DNA of 64,000 nt from Tuberibacillus sp. Marseille-P3662 (GCF_900178005.1 NZ_FXBS01000003.1:1-64000); one strand, 5' to 3'; positions 53,150 through 61,802 are shown, numbered from the stretch's first letter. Numbers and translations are program-made. Notes: a model not told the origin generated them from the letters alone.

Positions 53150-53441
53150 TCCTGCTGCATTTTGTGGCAGGGTTTTCTTTAACCCATTTTTTGAGCAAAT
53201 TAAAAGCGTCAATTTTGCAATGAAATATGTTTTAAGGTACTACCCATCGTCTCAATGCAAAATTGGACGCCTATTAAAAGACACGTTATTCGACAAATGC
53301 GCCCGTTTGTTTAAGTATATTTGTTCACAAACTTAAAGGTTTTAAGACCTGCCTCTTTTCTTTCTCTCAGTTATTTTTTAGAGTATAAGTTTAAATGCCT
53401 TTACAAATAATACCCCTATAACAAATTAGGGGGTTAATAAA

Positions 53442-53645
53442 ATGGCAGAAGCACCCACAAGTAATAATGCTATGAGCACAAGTAATAATGGAATGAGTAC
53501 ATCTAATAAGATAAACCTTTCAGGTCTTGGTATTGGAGCAATTGTACTAACCACTGTTTATACGGCGGTTTTGGCTTCGCAGTTAATGGCTACCAAGCAT
53601 AAAGTCAATTACCTTTATTACAAAGAATTAACACAAAATAAATAG
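53442..53645 (+). CDS. small single-pass membrane protein
   Basis: 67 aa. The Ser/Asn/Thr-rich N terminus has the repeat AMSTSNNGMSTSNK, then one hydrophobic helix (LGIGAIVLTTVYTAVLASQL) and a Lys/Tyr-rich tail. TTAGGGGG precedes the ATG and a terminator follows. Not recognised. Confidence 0.6.
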   Translation: MAEAPTSNNAMSTSNNGMSTSNKINLSGLGIGAIVLTTVYTAVLASQLMATKHKVNYLYYKELTQNK

Positions 53646-53654
53646 CGAATTATA

Positions 53655-53680
53655 GACGGTGCTTTTTTCACCGTCTTTTA
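53655..53680 (+). terminator. terminator
   Basis: GACGGTG / CACCGTC around CTTTTTT, then TTTTATTT. The rest of the gap to 54066 has no gene that I can support. Confidence 0.85.
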
Positions 53681-54066
53681 TTTAAATAAAACAGAATCTG
53701 AACTAACCTGCCCGTTACTTTAAGTACATTTCTTCACAATCACCATTTATCCTAACATAAAAAATCCATTTGCTTTACGAGCGTTGCTAAACAATCTGGC
53801 CCGTTAACGGAAGATCCATGGCCGGTTTTATGATGGAACTTTATTTCCATCCATAGGAAACCATGAAGGTTTAAAAGGTTGCCTTAAGGCAACTAAATTA
53901 CATTTGCATTCTAAGAATCATAATGTCTTTCCCATATGATTTTATAACTTCGTAAAACAAAAAATAAACGGAATATAAATCCATTTTGATGAAAATAGAG
54001 TCGTTTACTTTTAACGTCTTTAAGCCGCACTTTGCTGTTGAGAAATGCGGCCTTTTTTAAATTTAA

Positions 54067-55140
54067 TTATTTAGTAAGATTTCTTGTGAATACCCAACCG
54101 GTTAATTCTGACCCAGATTCATTTGTATACTTTATAAAAGACCAATTTCTTTTTTTGTGAAGAATTATAACCGGTTTGTTCATATCTAAAGAATCAATCT
54201 TTCCACTTTTTATTTTGGAAGAAAGAAACACCGGTGTCTCCCTAGAAGTAACTCGAACCTGAGTAAGCATTTTTTCCGGTATTTCATATTCGTGTACCAA
54301 ATTGATCTTAATAACTTTTGCATTTTGTTTGGGTTTCACCTCAGATAACTGTACCTCATGTAAAACTTGATTCTTCATTACCTCATCAACGGCTGGTTGC
54401 AGAACAAACATATAAAGTGAAAAAAAGATGCTTAGAATAAGATATATAAAAGGCTGCTTCTCCGCTAAGGTTTTCCGGGATTCTAAAATATAGGTAGCCC
54501 ACGAGTTTAATTTGGACCAAATACCGACAGGGTTATCATTTAATTCTTGATTTAATTCTCCATTTAATTTCTCTATATTCTGCTTAGAATCGGACTGAAT
54601 GCTTTGATCGTAATCAGCCACATAAAGGTTCGAAATTTGATTGATATTTTCCAAAAAATCATCTGGAATCCCTAAATTAACAGATTGTATAAGTTTTGAT
54701 GCTTCTTGTAAATCTTTAGATTTTAATCCTATATTTGAGAGATTATTTATACGTTTTTGTAACTTTGCTATTGAACCTGTCGCGACAAGAGAATTTATTC
54801 TCTTTCCGATTAATGCTGCGTCTTGAAAAGCTTTTGACTGTAGCCCTATCTTTTGAAAATCATCCATACGTTTCTGTAACTTCACTATTGAACTTGTTGC
54901 AGCGAAAGGATTTATTCTCTTTCCGATTAATGCTGCGTCTTGAAAAGCTTTTGACTGTAACCCCATCTTTTGAAAATCATCCATACGTTTCTGTAACTTC
55001 GCTATTGAACTTGTTGCAGCGAAAGGATTTATTCTCTTTCCGATTAATGTTGCGTCTTGAAAAGCTTTTGACTGTAACCCTATCTTTGGCAAATTATCTA
55101 TACTAATCCTCATTTCCACAGGGTATTTATCATCCCCCAT
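54067..55140 (-). CDS. membrane protein with 39-residue tandem repeats and SH3-like domain
   Basis: 357 aa. Residues 21-137 are three near-identical 39-residue repeats (GLQSKAFQDAALIGKRIN...KLQKRMDDFQK), followed by a weaker fourth (GLKSKDLQEASKLIQ). Then come an acidic linker, one membrane helix (FIYLILSIFFSLYMFVL, about 232-248) and a C-terminal bacterial SH3-like domain (PVFLSSKIKSGKIDSLDMNK; NWSFIKYT; LTGWVFTRNL). The DNA repeats are also near-identical, so recent expansion is likely. No family name; the SH3-like end suggests binding of peptide or cell wall outside the membrane. Confidence 0.75.
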   Translation of the reverse strand: MGDDKYPVEMRISIDNLPKIGLQSKAFQDATLIGKRINPFAATSSIAKLQKRMDDFQKMGLQSKAFQDAALIGKRINPFAATSSIVKLQKRMDDFQKIGLQSKAFQDAALIGKRINSLVATGSIAKLQKRINNLSNIGLKSKDLQEASKLIQSVNLGIPDDFLENINQISNLYVADYDQSIQSDSKQNIEKLNGELNQELNDNPVGIWSKLNSWATYILESRKTLAEKQPFIYLILSIFFSLYMFVLQPAVDEVMKNQVLHEVQLSEVKPKQNAKVIKINLVHEYEIPEKMLTQVRVTSRETPVFLSSKIKSGKIDSLDMNKPVIILHKKRNWSFIKYTNESGSELTGWVFTRNLTK

Positions 55141-55339
55141 AATTTATCTTTCCCCTCCAATGAGTGGCGCCACACAACTTATTATATCACAGTGATTCTT
55201 TAGTAAAATATATTCTGTAACGAATGTTCCCATGTTTGCAGTTAGTGACCCATACCCCATGAAAATAAATCTAATTGCAATTTTGAGCGCTTATATAATG
55301 GAATAAAAAATATACCGGCTTTTGAAAAAGCCTCACCAA

Positions 55340-55545
55340 AACTTTCTGTAGGATCAATCGCCGCCGGGCTTATCGCTCGCCGTTAGGCGAAACGGAAAGG
55401 GAATAAATGGTTTTCCCTTCCCGTTCATGACACCAGCGTTTGGGTTGGTGCATCGTGTCAACTCCTTATCCTCCCTTCGGTCCGGTACCGTTTGGTGATA
55501 AGAACACGCAAATATGGCCCTTTTGCTTAAAGTCATAATATATCA
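55340..55545. other. GC-rich structured intergenic segment
   Basis: In an AT-rich gap (55141-55719) this part is distinctly GC-richer and holds hairpins such as GGAAAGGGAA / TTCCCTTCC, CGCCGTTAGGCG and CACCAGCG...TTGGTG. An open frame of 60 codons on the minus strand has no coding signature. I cannot name an RNA family for it. Confidence 0.4.
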
Positions 55546-55719
55546 ATAACGTTCGTTTTTGAAACACCGGGTACAATATAATAATCTGAAAATTTTTTAG
55601 CGATATATCAGCATCCTGATCGTTTAAAAAGTCATCTCAAAATCTAAATTTCAATATATCTTTCAGTTAACATTTTTGATAACATAGAATGAGAGATTTC
55701 GAACAGGAGTTGGCATTTT

Positions 55720-56277
55720 ATGTTATTTGGGTATGCGAGGGTCAGTACCAATGATCAAAATTTACATATGCAATTTGATACTTTAAAACATTATGGTGTT
55801 AAAGAAGAAAATGTCTTTGCAGAGAAAATTACTGGGACAAAAAAAGACCGACCTAAATTTAATGAAATGTTAAAATATCTCCGTGAAGGAGATACCGTCG
55901 TCGTTTATAAATTAGATAGGATTGGTCGCAGTACAAAACACCTTGTCGATTTGATTAATGACTTTCAAGAAAAAGGCATTAACTTTGTTTCGCTTAATGA
56001 AAACATCGATACAACAACGGCCATGGGGAAATTGGTCTTTACGATTTTTAGTGGTTTAGCCCAATTTGAGCGTGACATTATTTCGGAACGAACGAAATCA
56101 GGCTTAGAAAGTGCCAGAGCTAGAGGACGGCAAGGCGGCCGACCTAAAAAAGACCCATCTAAATTAGATATGGCCTTTAGGATGTATGATAGTAAGGCAT
56201 ACAGTATTAAAGAGATATTGGATGCTACTAATATTAGTCGTGCTACCTTTTATCGTTATTTAAGTCAAAGAGAATAA
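55720..56277 (+). CDS. serine recombinase (Tn3-type resolvase)
   Basis: 185 aa, the normal resolvase length. N-terminal catalytic domain: MLFGYARVSTNDQNLHMQFD (Ser9 nucleophile), YKLDRIGRSTKHLVDLI, FTIFSGLAQFERDIISERT. The C-terminal HTH follows GGRPKK (YSIKEILDATNISRATFYRYL). Such resolvases resolve cointegrates of Tn3/Tn1546-family elements; no Tn3 transposase gene is in the window. An AGGAG is upstream. Confidence 0.92.
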   Translation: MLFGYARVSTNDQNLHMQFDTLKHYGVKEENVFAEKITGTKKDRPKFNEMLKYLREGDTVVVYKLDRIGRSTKHLVDLINDFQEKGINFVSLNENIDTTTAMGKLVFTIFSGLAQFERDIISERTKSGLESARARGRQGGRPKKDPSKLDMAFRMYDSKAYSIKEILDATNISRATFYRYLSQRE

Positions 56278-56688
56278 ACATTTTATAATAGTTGTAGAAC
56301 GTCGCTATAGTACCCAGTGGCCCCATATTATTGCTGTATTTTTTTGCGATTCATTACTACCGTTGAATGCCGGTCAAGGGCTTGTGTGGCTCAATCGGTT
56401 GATGTTGGCACCGGAAGAAATCGAAGAGGTAGATCTTTTTGGATAAATTTAATACAATGGAATGGCATCATGAAATACCTAGGCACCTTTTATCCCCTTG
56501 TCCCCTTTTTGGGGACATTTTTTACCTTTAATACACTATATGTCTATCAATATTCCATCGCAAATATTTATTAAGAAAATGGGGATTGACAAATTAAATT
56601 TTGTGGTCTGCCGTCTATGTGCTGTCATTCGCACAAAAGGTTGAGTACCCTATTGGCACCCAACCTTTTTCGAGATGCTTGTCTATAT
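56278..56688. other. gap after the resolvase gene
   Basis: About 410 bp. A short frame near 56319-56445 reads WPHIIAVFFCDSLLPLNAGQ and MLAPEEIEEVDLFG and may be the remnant of a gene I cannot identify. Nothing else is recognisable. Confidence 0.3.
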
Positions 56689-56895
56689 TTAGAAAAAGAA
56701 TAATGATGTTAACAATACTAGAGAGGTAATAGCAAAGAATGGGAAAAAGAACCCTGATCCCTCTGTAGCAAGATAAACACCTTGCGGTGTCACGTCCTTG
56801 AGAACGCCACGATAACAGTGGCCATAACAATCGACGATCTCAACGGGTTTGCCGTAATAGTCACAAGCTTTATGATACATATAATCAGCCGACAT
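56689..56895 (-). CDS. small Sm-like protein
   Basis: 68 aa with AAAGGAG upstream. ACDYYGKPVEIVDCYGHCYR GVLKDVTPQGVYLAT has the strand pattern of a small Sm-like/SH3-like barrel; the end is a hydrophobic stretch (FFFPFFAITSLVLLTSLFFF). A longer relative with the same core (CQQWMHYHVIAHMRDGSQFDG) is at 60648. Such proteins occur in Bacillales spore or coat gene sets; role unknown. Confidence 0.6.
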   Translation of the reverse strand: MSADYMYHKACDYYGKPVEIVDCYGHCYRGVLKDVTPQGVYLATEGSGFFFPFFAITSLVLLTSLFFF

Positions 56896-56971
56896 AGGTC
56901 TTCTTCTCCTTTCAAATCATGAGTGAAGGGGCAAAAGACGAGGGGGGCGTCCTTTGCCTTAATCCTATTGT

Positions 56972-57082
56972 TTAATACACATAACTTGTGCCTACAATAA
57001 TGAGAAGAATAAACAAGACAACAATAAGCGCAAATCCAGCGCCCTTTCCGTATCCACCATATCCATATCCGTAGTCAGACAT
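56972..57082 (-). CDS. YjcZ family sporulation peptide
   Basis: 36 aa from ATG 57082 (AGAGGAGG upstream; the longer frame is not needed). [20 protein letters not shown] then [16 protein letters not shown] is the standard YjcZ/SscA-like form: a Gly-Tyr head and one hydrophobic helix. Related small proteins take part in spore assembly. A paralogue is at 60413. Confidence 0.85.
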   Translation of the reverse strand: MSDYGYGYGGYGKGAGFALIVVLFILLIIVGTSYVY

Positions 57083-57387
57083 ATATAGCCTCCTCTCTTC
57101 GGTGATATCCAAACCATTTTGATATAAGAGGCTTGCAGCGCCTCTTTCAATCTTATAATTCATCGGGCTTTTAAAAACCATTTAATGGTACGTTATTGTT
57201 AAGCCTGATTCTACAGTCCTATCCTATGCTAAAAAAGTGGTTATCGTATGGACGAATGACAAAGGATTTAAGCACAATGATGTCGACATTGTATAACGCT
57301 AAACCAAGGGATCATTTTTAGAGATGGGGGATTGTTAAATACATAGGGTAACGCAATAGGCAGTGTGCAGTCTCCTGCTCGTTGTTA

Positions 57388-57790
57388 TTAATAATCATCG
57401 TGATGTTTGTCCAAAACTTCCAATGCCTCACTAACCTTTTTCGCAAATTAAATGGGGTTTTCAATCAATAACCAATGATTATAAATCGCTGTTACAAGAA
57501 TATCCCGTTTTTTCAATTCGGTGAGTAAAGGATTGACTTCTTCTTGCTGTAGTACCGTTTCACCAAAATTGAAGGCCCAGCCTTTTCAATCAAGATTTTC
57601 AGAACTGGGAAATTTACGGTAGTGAAAGTGGAAACTTGGTTCTTAAAATTGAATCTACGAAAGTTGGGCAAAACAAACCTCATCATTTGTTAAACTTCCG
57701 TCTGAATCTAATATACGGGCAAATTGACGACAAACGTCTTTTAATGAATGCCAATCCACATCGATCTTAATCTTCTTCTCATATCAATAT
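57388..57790 (-). pseudogene. DUF1259 family protein, decayed
   Basis: On the minus strand the fragments DVDWHSLKDVCRQFARILDS, then LGETVLQQEEVNPLLTELKK..DILVTAIYNHWL and finally FAKKVSEALEVLDKHHDDY are recognisable as DUF1259 (LppY-like) segments, joined by stops, frame changes and a deletion between NHWL and FAKK. Not functional. Confidence 0.6.
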
Positions 57791-57993
57791 TTGTTTCGTT
57801 CTAGCGTATGTTATAAAAGGAAGGTCCGTATGGACGAGTGTTAAGCGATAGAAGCGGATTTTCCATAGGTGATATCAAAACGCATATCTAGGGGTAGGCA
57901 TAGAACTAGCAAAGATTTCATCAGGGGCCAAGCAGCTTACTTTAAATGGAAATATATCGGGCCATACCTAGGCTATTTCCATAAGATTTATTG

Positions 57994-58180
57994 ACTCTAA
58001 TCAACTGTATTTCCTAACAGGGTTAGAGTCTTTGTTGTTTCGTTTTATTGCTATTTTCAAGCAGCTTCGTATTGATTGTGCATATATTTCTCGTAGAAAG
58101 AACAAGATATCAACTGTCCCCTGCTTTTTGGCAGGTCTTCCTTTATTCTCCGTAAAAGCAGGGTTTTCCCTGCTTTTTTA
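57994..58180 (+). terminator. two stem-loops in a gene-free stretch
   Basis: GACTCTAA / TTAGAGTC at about 57994-58033 and AAAGCAGGG / CCCTGCTTT followed by a T run at 58153-58180. No intact gene precedes them on the plus strand, so their genes may have been lost. Confidence 0.6.
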
Positions 58181-58255
58181 AATCAAATGGTTGTTTCGAC
58201 CCCCATGACCACTACCTATGAATCATAAGGACAACAATACCATCAAATAAGCTTT

Positions 58256-58462
58256 TTATGACAGTCCTTGGTCATCGCCATGTTCACTCAAGGAATCAAT
58301 CCCTGGCTCTTCGTACAACGTTTGTTCCCATTCTTTCAAGCAAAATAATGCTACCTGGTATTCAGCACTGGTAACGGCTTTAGTATGGTTATCATAGTGA
58401 ATCAAATACCTTAACCCTGAGGACGACGCATGAACACTGACACCTCTAATCAATGGTTTCAT
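58256..58462 (-). CDS. hypothetical small protein
   Basis: 68 aa from ATG 58462 (ATAGGAGTTG upstream). MKPLIRGVSVHASSSGLRYL IHYDNHTKAVTSAEYQVALF looks beta-rich, with an acidic C terminus. Not recognised. The rest of the gap to 59120 shows no gene I would support. Confidence 0.5.
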   Translation of the reverse strand: MKPLIRGVSVHASSSGLRYLIHYDNHTKAVTSAEYQVALFCLKEWEQTLYEEPGIDSLSEHGDDQGLS

Positions 58463-59035
58463 TGCTTCAACTCCTATGGTTGTATTTATAAGGTAAGAAA
58501 TACTGTATCTTGGTTCTCGAGCCTTCGATAAAAACTTTTGACTACGGTGTAGGCGTAACAAAGGATAAAATAAATAAGATGAGAACGCTTGGAAGGATGA
58601 GGTGTTCCATTTATGTCTTAATATTATGACAAAACGGAGAATTGATCAAATATAAGCGTATGAAGACAACTTATCGTGTTCTCCACACGCTTCAGCCCTT
58701 TGGGCAATGGGAAGAAAGGTAGTGCTAACCTTTTCAAACATGAAAAAACCATGGGTATACAATACATATCTATGCGATTCGAGTTATTTAGGTGTAAGCC
58801 CAATAAAGGCCCCATAAGGACCTCTTTGTCATTTAAAATATAACCAAACATCAGTTTTCGATTCGTCAATGATGATTGTCAGTCTTTAACCCTTGCTCTC
58901 TCTTTGTGATACATTTAATGAAAAGGCAAATGCCTAACAGATGTTTTCTGTTAAGCATTATGTAGCGATGCAGGCAAATTAACATAAACTAGTCCTATGT
59001 ACTCATTAAATTTTACTTATTTTTCCGATAATTCA

Positions 59036-59063
59036 TTTACTTATGAACATGTTATGATATAAT
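59036..59063 (+). promoter_or_regulatory. promoter of the toxin-like peptide
   Basis: TTTACT (59036-59041), 16-bp spacer, TATAAT (59058-59063), about 57 bp upstream of the GTG start. Confidence 0.6.
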
Positions 59064-59120
59064 AAAACCGCTAGGCTACTATACAGAATGAGTCATCCCC
59101 TTTGAAAGGAGATGATTGAT

Positions 59121-59201
59121 GTGGCTCCGTTCGAAGTGCTGAAACTGATGATTAGCTTTGGGCTTCTGGTTGCTACAATCATGCACGGACGGAAACGCTA
59201 A
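59121..59201 (+). CDS. type I toxin-like (holin-like toxin) peptide
   Basis: 26 aa from GTG 59121 with AAAGGAGATGAT upstream: MAPFEVLKLMISFGLLVATI followed by MHGRKR. This is the usual form of short Bacillales toxins such as the BsrG/TxpA/YonT group: acidic head, one membrane helix, basic tail. A strong stem-loop follows at 59226-59258, where the antisense antitoxin RNA of such systems normally overlaps. The antitoxin is not proven here. Confidence 0.7.
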   Translation: MAPFEVLKLMISFGLLVATIMHGRKR

Positions 59202-59225
59202 AACGTTTGAACTCATTCTGTATGG

Positions 59226-59258
59226 ACCAGGGTGCCCTCACACCTTGGTTTTTTTTCG
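59226..59258 (+). terminator. terminator of the toxin-like transcript
   Basis: CCAGGGTG / CACCTTGG stem followed by eight T. In type I systems this region is also where the antitoxin RNA pairs. Confidence 0.8.
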
Positions 59259-59536
59259 TTATCCTCTTTATTATACCGTGGTATTATTCTGACATCAATA
59301 TTGAAATTGAAAGGGGTATCACCTCAATTAGTGACAAAACGCCTCCAACGAACATTTTTTTCTTTTTGGTAACAATCTAACGCATATTGTAAAATGATTT
59401 AATAGCCACTGTTATATCCTTATTTTCCCTTGTCTGCGAATAGAAAAACGCAACAAATTGGAGCCATACGCCAACATAAGTGTCCTAAAACTAGCCTAGC
59501 CTTTATTTGAATCTTTTGTTCGCTTTCCACAAAATA

Positions 59537-59562
59537 ACCCCGCACCCATTAAGGGTACGGGG
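59537..59562. terminator. stem-loop in the 59.3-59.7 kb gap
   Basis: CCCCGCACCC / GGGTACGGGG around ATTAA. The surrounding 59264-59677 has no gene that I can support. Confidence 0.6.
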
Positions 59563-59677
59563 CTGATGCTATACAAGGACGAACTCCTATTTTTGGTCAG
59601 GTCCTTATAAAAGCCGATGCATCCTATTTTACGAGGCCATAGAATGAACTATACCTTTAAAAGGAGTGCATAGCCTT

Positions 59678-59871
59678 ATGTCATACAAGAAAAAGCCGGA
59701 TTTTGACTTTGATCGTGATCAACGTAGAAACAACAATCCATCGTTAAAAACAGTGGCAACTCTCATGTCTATGTTGAAGCCGAAGCCAAATCAAAGGCTT
59801 TTGCTGAGGCATTTGCCAAAGCCATTGAAAAGCAACAAGATGATGATGACTTTGACTTTTTTGATGACTAA
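59678..59871 (+). pseudogene. frameshifted small acidic protein
   Basis: AAAGGAGTG precedes ATG 59678: MSYKKKPDFDFDRDQRRNNN PSLKTVAT in one frame. After a one-base shift near 59765 the text continues VEAEAKSKAFAEAFAKAIEK QQDDDDFDFFDD to TAA 59871. The two parts match in composition (DFDFDRD and DDFDFFDD), and the span of 194 bp is not a multiple of three, so a frameshift is likely. A 13-bp stem, TGATATATTATCC, follows at 59903-59940. Confidence 0.65.
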
Positions 59872-59902
59872 TTAAAGGTCATCCAACTTAAACGACTCCC
59901 TG

Positions 59903-59940
59903 TGATATATTATCCTCCTCGGATGGGGGATAATATATCA
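59903..59940. terminator. perfect 13-bp stem-loop
   Basis: TGATATATTATCC and GGATAATATATCA around a 12-nt loop. It lies between converging small genes. Confidence 0.65.
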
Positions 59941-59971
59941 TATGACATATAACCTGATGTGGTACCCGTTC

Positions 59972-60115
59972 TCAGATCAATAGCTGAATCTCTTCTTGGT
60001 TTACTAGCTTATGTTTGTCGTCGTCCCAATCTTGATGCCCAATCAGTAACCACCCATTGCCATAATGCCATTGAATGTCATAAAAATCCCCTTGATACAT
60101 AACAGTCTTTGCCAT
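59972..60115 (-). CDS. small hypothetical protein
   Basis: 47 aa, MAKTVMYQGDFYDIQWHYGN GWLLIGHQDWDDDKHKLVNQ EEIQLLI, with GGAGGTTAAAGC upstream. The pattern of alternating aromatic and acidic residues suggests a small beta-sheet protein. An overlapping frame to 60324 on the same strand is less convincing. Confidence 0.6.
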   Translation of the reverse strand: MAKTVMYQGDFYDIQWHYGNGWLLIGHQDWDDDKHKLVNQEEIQLLI

Positions 60116-60412
60116 GCTTTAACCTCCATTAAAATCAAACACCTTAACATAGGTGTCGATGTATTGAATAGAAAAAATGGTTCTAGTATGGTAGGGCCCA
60201 ATGTCTCTAGCTCTTCTTCGATCTCGGTCAAAACGTCAGGATAAGGATCAATCGCGTTGTGTTTTTGACTTAGCTTGAGGAGCATGGGACAGGCCCTATT
60301 TTGCCTTGTTGGATCCATGAACACCTATTTTCGTTAGGGATAAGTTCATATCTTTTCGTTAGCCAATCCATTCGAATACATTGTATTAACGATGTTTGAA
60401 AGGAGTGATGAC

Positions 60413-60538
60413 ATGAGTGGTTACGGAAGCGGATTCGCGTTAGTTGTCGTATTGTTTATTTTGCTGATCATCGTCGGAACGAGCTATGTCGGTGGCTACG
60501 GCTACGGTGGTTATGGCTATGGTGGCTATGGTTACTAA
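60413..60538 (+). CDS. YjcZ family sporulation peptide
   Basis: 41 aa with AAAGGAGTGATG upstream. [26 protein letters not shown] followed by five GY-rich units ([15 protein letters not shown]). It is the second YjcZ-type gene in the window; the Gly-Tyr tail is at the C terminus here, while the one at 56972 has it at the N terminus. Confidence 0.87.
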   Translation: MSGYGSGFALVVVLFILLIIVGTSYVGGYGYGGYGYGGYGY

Positions 60539-60647
60539 ATAAGGTCCTATCAAGCGTTCATGACTGTCCCCTAGCGATCATCTAGGCCCTTCATACGAAA
60601 AGGAAGGGGCCCTCCCCTTCCTTAAATAACACATCGGATTGTCAATA

Positions 60648-61076
60648 CTAACCCCAATCGTAACCATTGTAGCCATAACCACCATCATAATAGGGGTAAA
60701 GCCAGAAAAAAGGATATCTGAAGAAATCATAGGGAAAACGGCGTGGCCGATATCGACGATATCTTCTTCTATAGCCATAACCATTATAGCCGTATCCATC
60801 ATACCCATATTGTCTGTTCATCTGTTCCGGATCCAATGCTTGGGGAACGAGCATGTTCACGCCTTCTTCGTCCATACCTGTCATAATCCCATCAAATTGG
60901 GACCCGTCTCTCATGTGTGCAATGACGTGATAATGCATCCACTGCTGACACAGAGATTTTATATCACCCATAGGCTGATTAACGTTATGTCCTTGATAAG
61001 GATGCATGGGCATTTGATTCGGCATTGGTATATTAGGCATCGGCATATGATCTTGCATTGGCATATTGTTTTCCAT
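60648..61076 (-). CDS. Sm-like domain spore-type protein with Tyr/Gly/Arg-rich tail
   Basis: 142 aa. The Met/Pro-rich head (MPMPNIPMPNQMPMH), a central Sm-like core (CQQWMHYHVIAHMRDGSQFD GIMTGMDEEGVNMLVPQ) and a tail with YGYDGYGYNGYGYRRRYRRY and YPYYDGGYGYNGYDW. This composition suits a spore coat or surface protein; assignment to the coat is inferred. GGAGGCATATATC precedes the ATG. Confidence 0.72.
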   Translation of the reverse strand: MENNMPMQDHMPMPNIPMPNQMPMHPYQGHNVNQPMGDIKSLCQQWMHYHVIAHMRDGSQFDGIMTGMDEEGVNMLVPQALDPEQMNRQYGYDGYGYNGYGYRRRYRRYRPRRFPYDFFRYPFFWLYPYYDGGYGYNGYDWG

Positions 61077-61520
61077 GATATATGCCTCCTTTCGCCATTA
61101 AGATACGTCCTCTATTTGGCATATGGGTATTTTTGCCCAACGCCCCGAAAAGGTTGATATCGGAATATTATGTATTTTAATAAAGCCTGTCACAATGCCT
61201 TCAGGTGCTTTGAAGTACTTCAAAATGATTTAAGTTGTACTTTTGAAACGCAAAAATGACGATTAATAGGTTCTTTCAAAAAGCATACCTTTTGAAAAAC
61301 TCGATTGTAATTCAGGCTATTTTGATCTCCATCATTCCGAGAGAAAACGTGCAAACACCGCATCTTTACAGCATTCTTCGGGCATAGATATTAATCAGAT
61401 TATTCTGAAATACACCTTTTCGAGGGGACGGGCAAAAACACCCCATATGTTCACCATCCATTGTATTTTGGGCCCATCAATCATTATCCGACTTCCCTAA
61501 GACACCGATGTCACAAAATA
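61077..61520. other. gene-free stretch
   Basis: About 440 bp with no supported gene, no strong hairpin and no repeat that I can see. Confidence 0.5.
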
Positions 61521-61667
61521 TTATGTATGGACAAACGTCATTAACTGAATGGGTTGCTGTTTTAAGCGATTGGCACACGTGTGACAAACAACGATGTCAT
61601 CGATTTTGGCATAAGCGACAATCTCATGATGATCAAAATCCCGAGAACAGGCCTCACATTGTCCCAT
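61521..61667 (-). CDS. possible small zinc-binding protein
   Basis: 48 aa, MGQCEACSRDFDHHEIVAYA KIDDIVVCHTCANRLKQ.., with two CxxC pairs 24 residues apart. The ribosome binding site is weak, so the start is uncertain. It is preferred over the plus-strand frame in the same place because of the zinc-ribbon pattern. Confidence 0.4.
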   Translation of the reverse strand: MGQCEACSRDFDHHEIVAYAKIDDIVVCHTCANRLKQQPIQLMTFVHT

Positions 61668-61802
61668 ATGAGTCTATTCCCGGGCAAATAACGATGCCTA
61701 ACCTGTCCCGATTAAAAAGGAGCACGCTCTTATTCGATTAGCGCGCCCGTTAGTTTAAGTAAAATATTTCATAAGCTTGTTTTCGTGGATAAATAAAATA
61801 AC

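Larger units (their letters stand above)
49633..53238. repeat. 3.6-kb repeated cassette, copy 2
   Basis: Direct repeat of 30112-33712, with the same four genes and promoters, and scattered substitutions in both coding and non-coding parts, so it is not a recent copy. The two copies enclose about 16 kb including the spoVA-2mob operon. The right end here keeps both arms of an inverted repeat (53205-53270), of which copy 1 has only the left arm. Confidence 0.9.

Noticed and set aside
54730-55080. Regular DNA repeats that could suggest a CRISPR array
   Set aside because: The period is 117 bp, the units are near-identical throughout with no unique spacers, and they encode in-frame 39-residue protein repeats.
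55354-55536. 60-codon frame on the minus strand
   Set aside because: It lies in the GC-rich structured segment and its residues follow hairpin sequence rather than a protein pattern.
55560-55719. Possible res site upstream of the resolvase
   Set aside because: A CGATATATCAG..CTGATCG-like dyad is visible, but the three-subsite layout of a res site could not be made out by eye.
58624-58869. 81-codon frame on the minus strand
   Set aside because: No ribosome binding site, no neighbours that suggest a gene, and no protein-like pattern.
60043-60324. 93-codon frame on the minus strand
   Set aside because: Overlaps the better supported 47-aa gene in another frame; its N-terminal part (DPTRQNRACPMLLKLSQKHN) might be a remnant but has no clear start.
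61508-61741. 77-codon frame on the plus strand
   Set aside because: The opposite strand encodes a better candidate with two CxxC pairs (61521-61667); the plus frame is probably its shadow.
29400-61760. Scattered GCGCCCGTT.GTTTAAG-like strings (29410, 53312, 61741 and a variant near 25363)
   Set aside because: They look like a short dispersed repeat common in Bacillales, but ends and structure could not be defined, so no feature is called.
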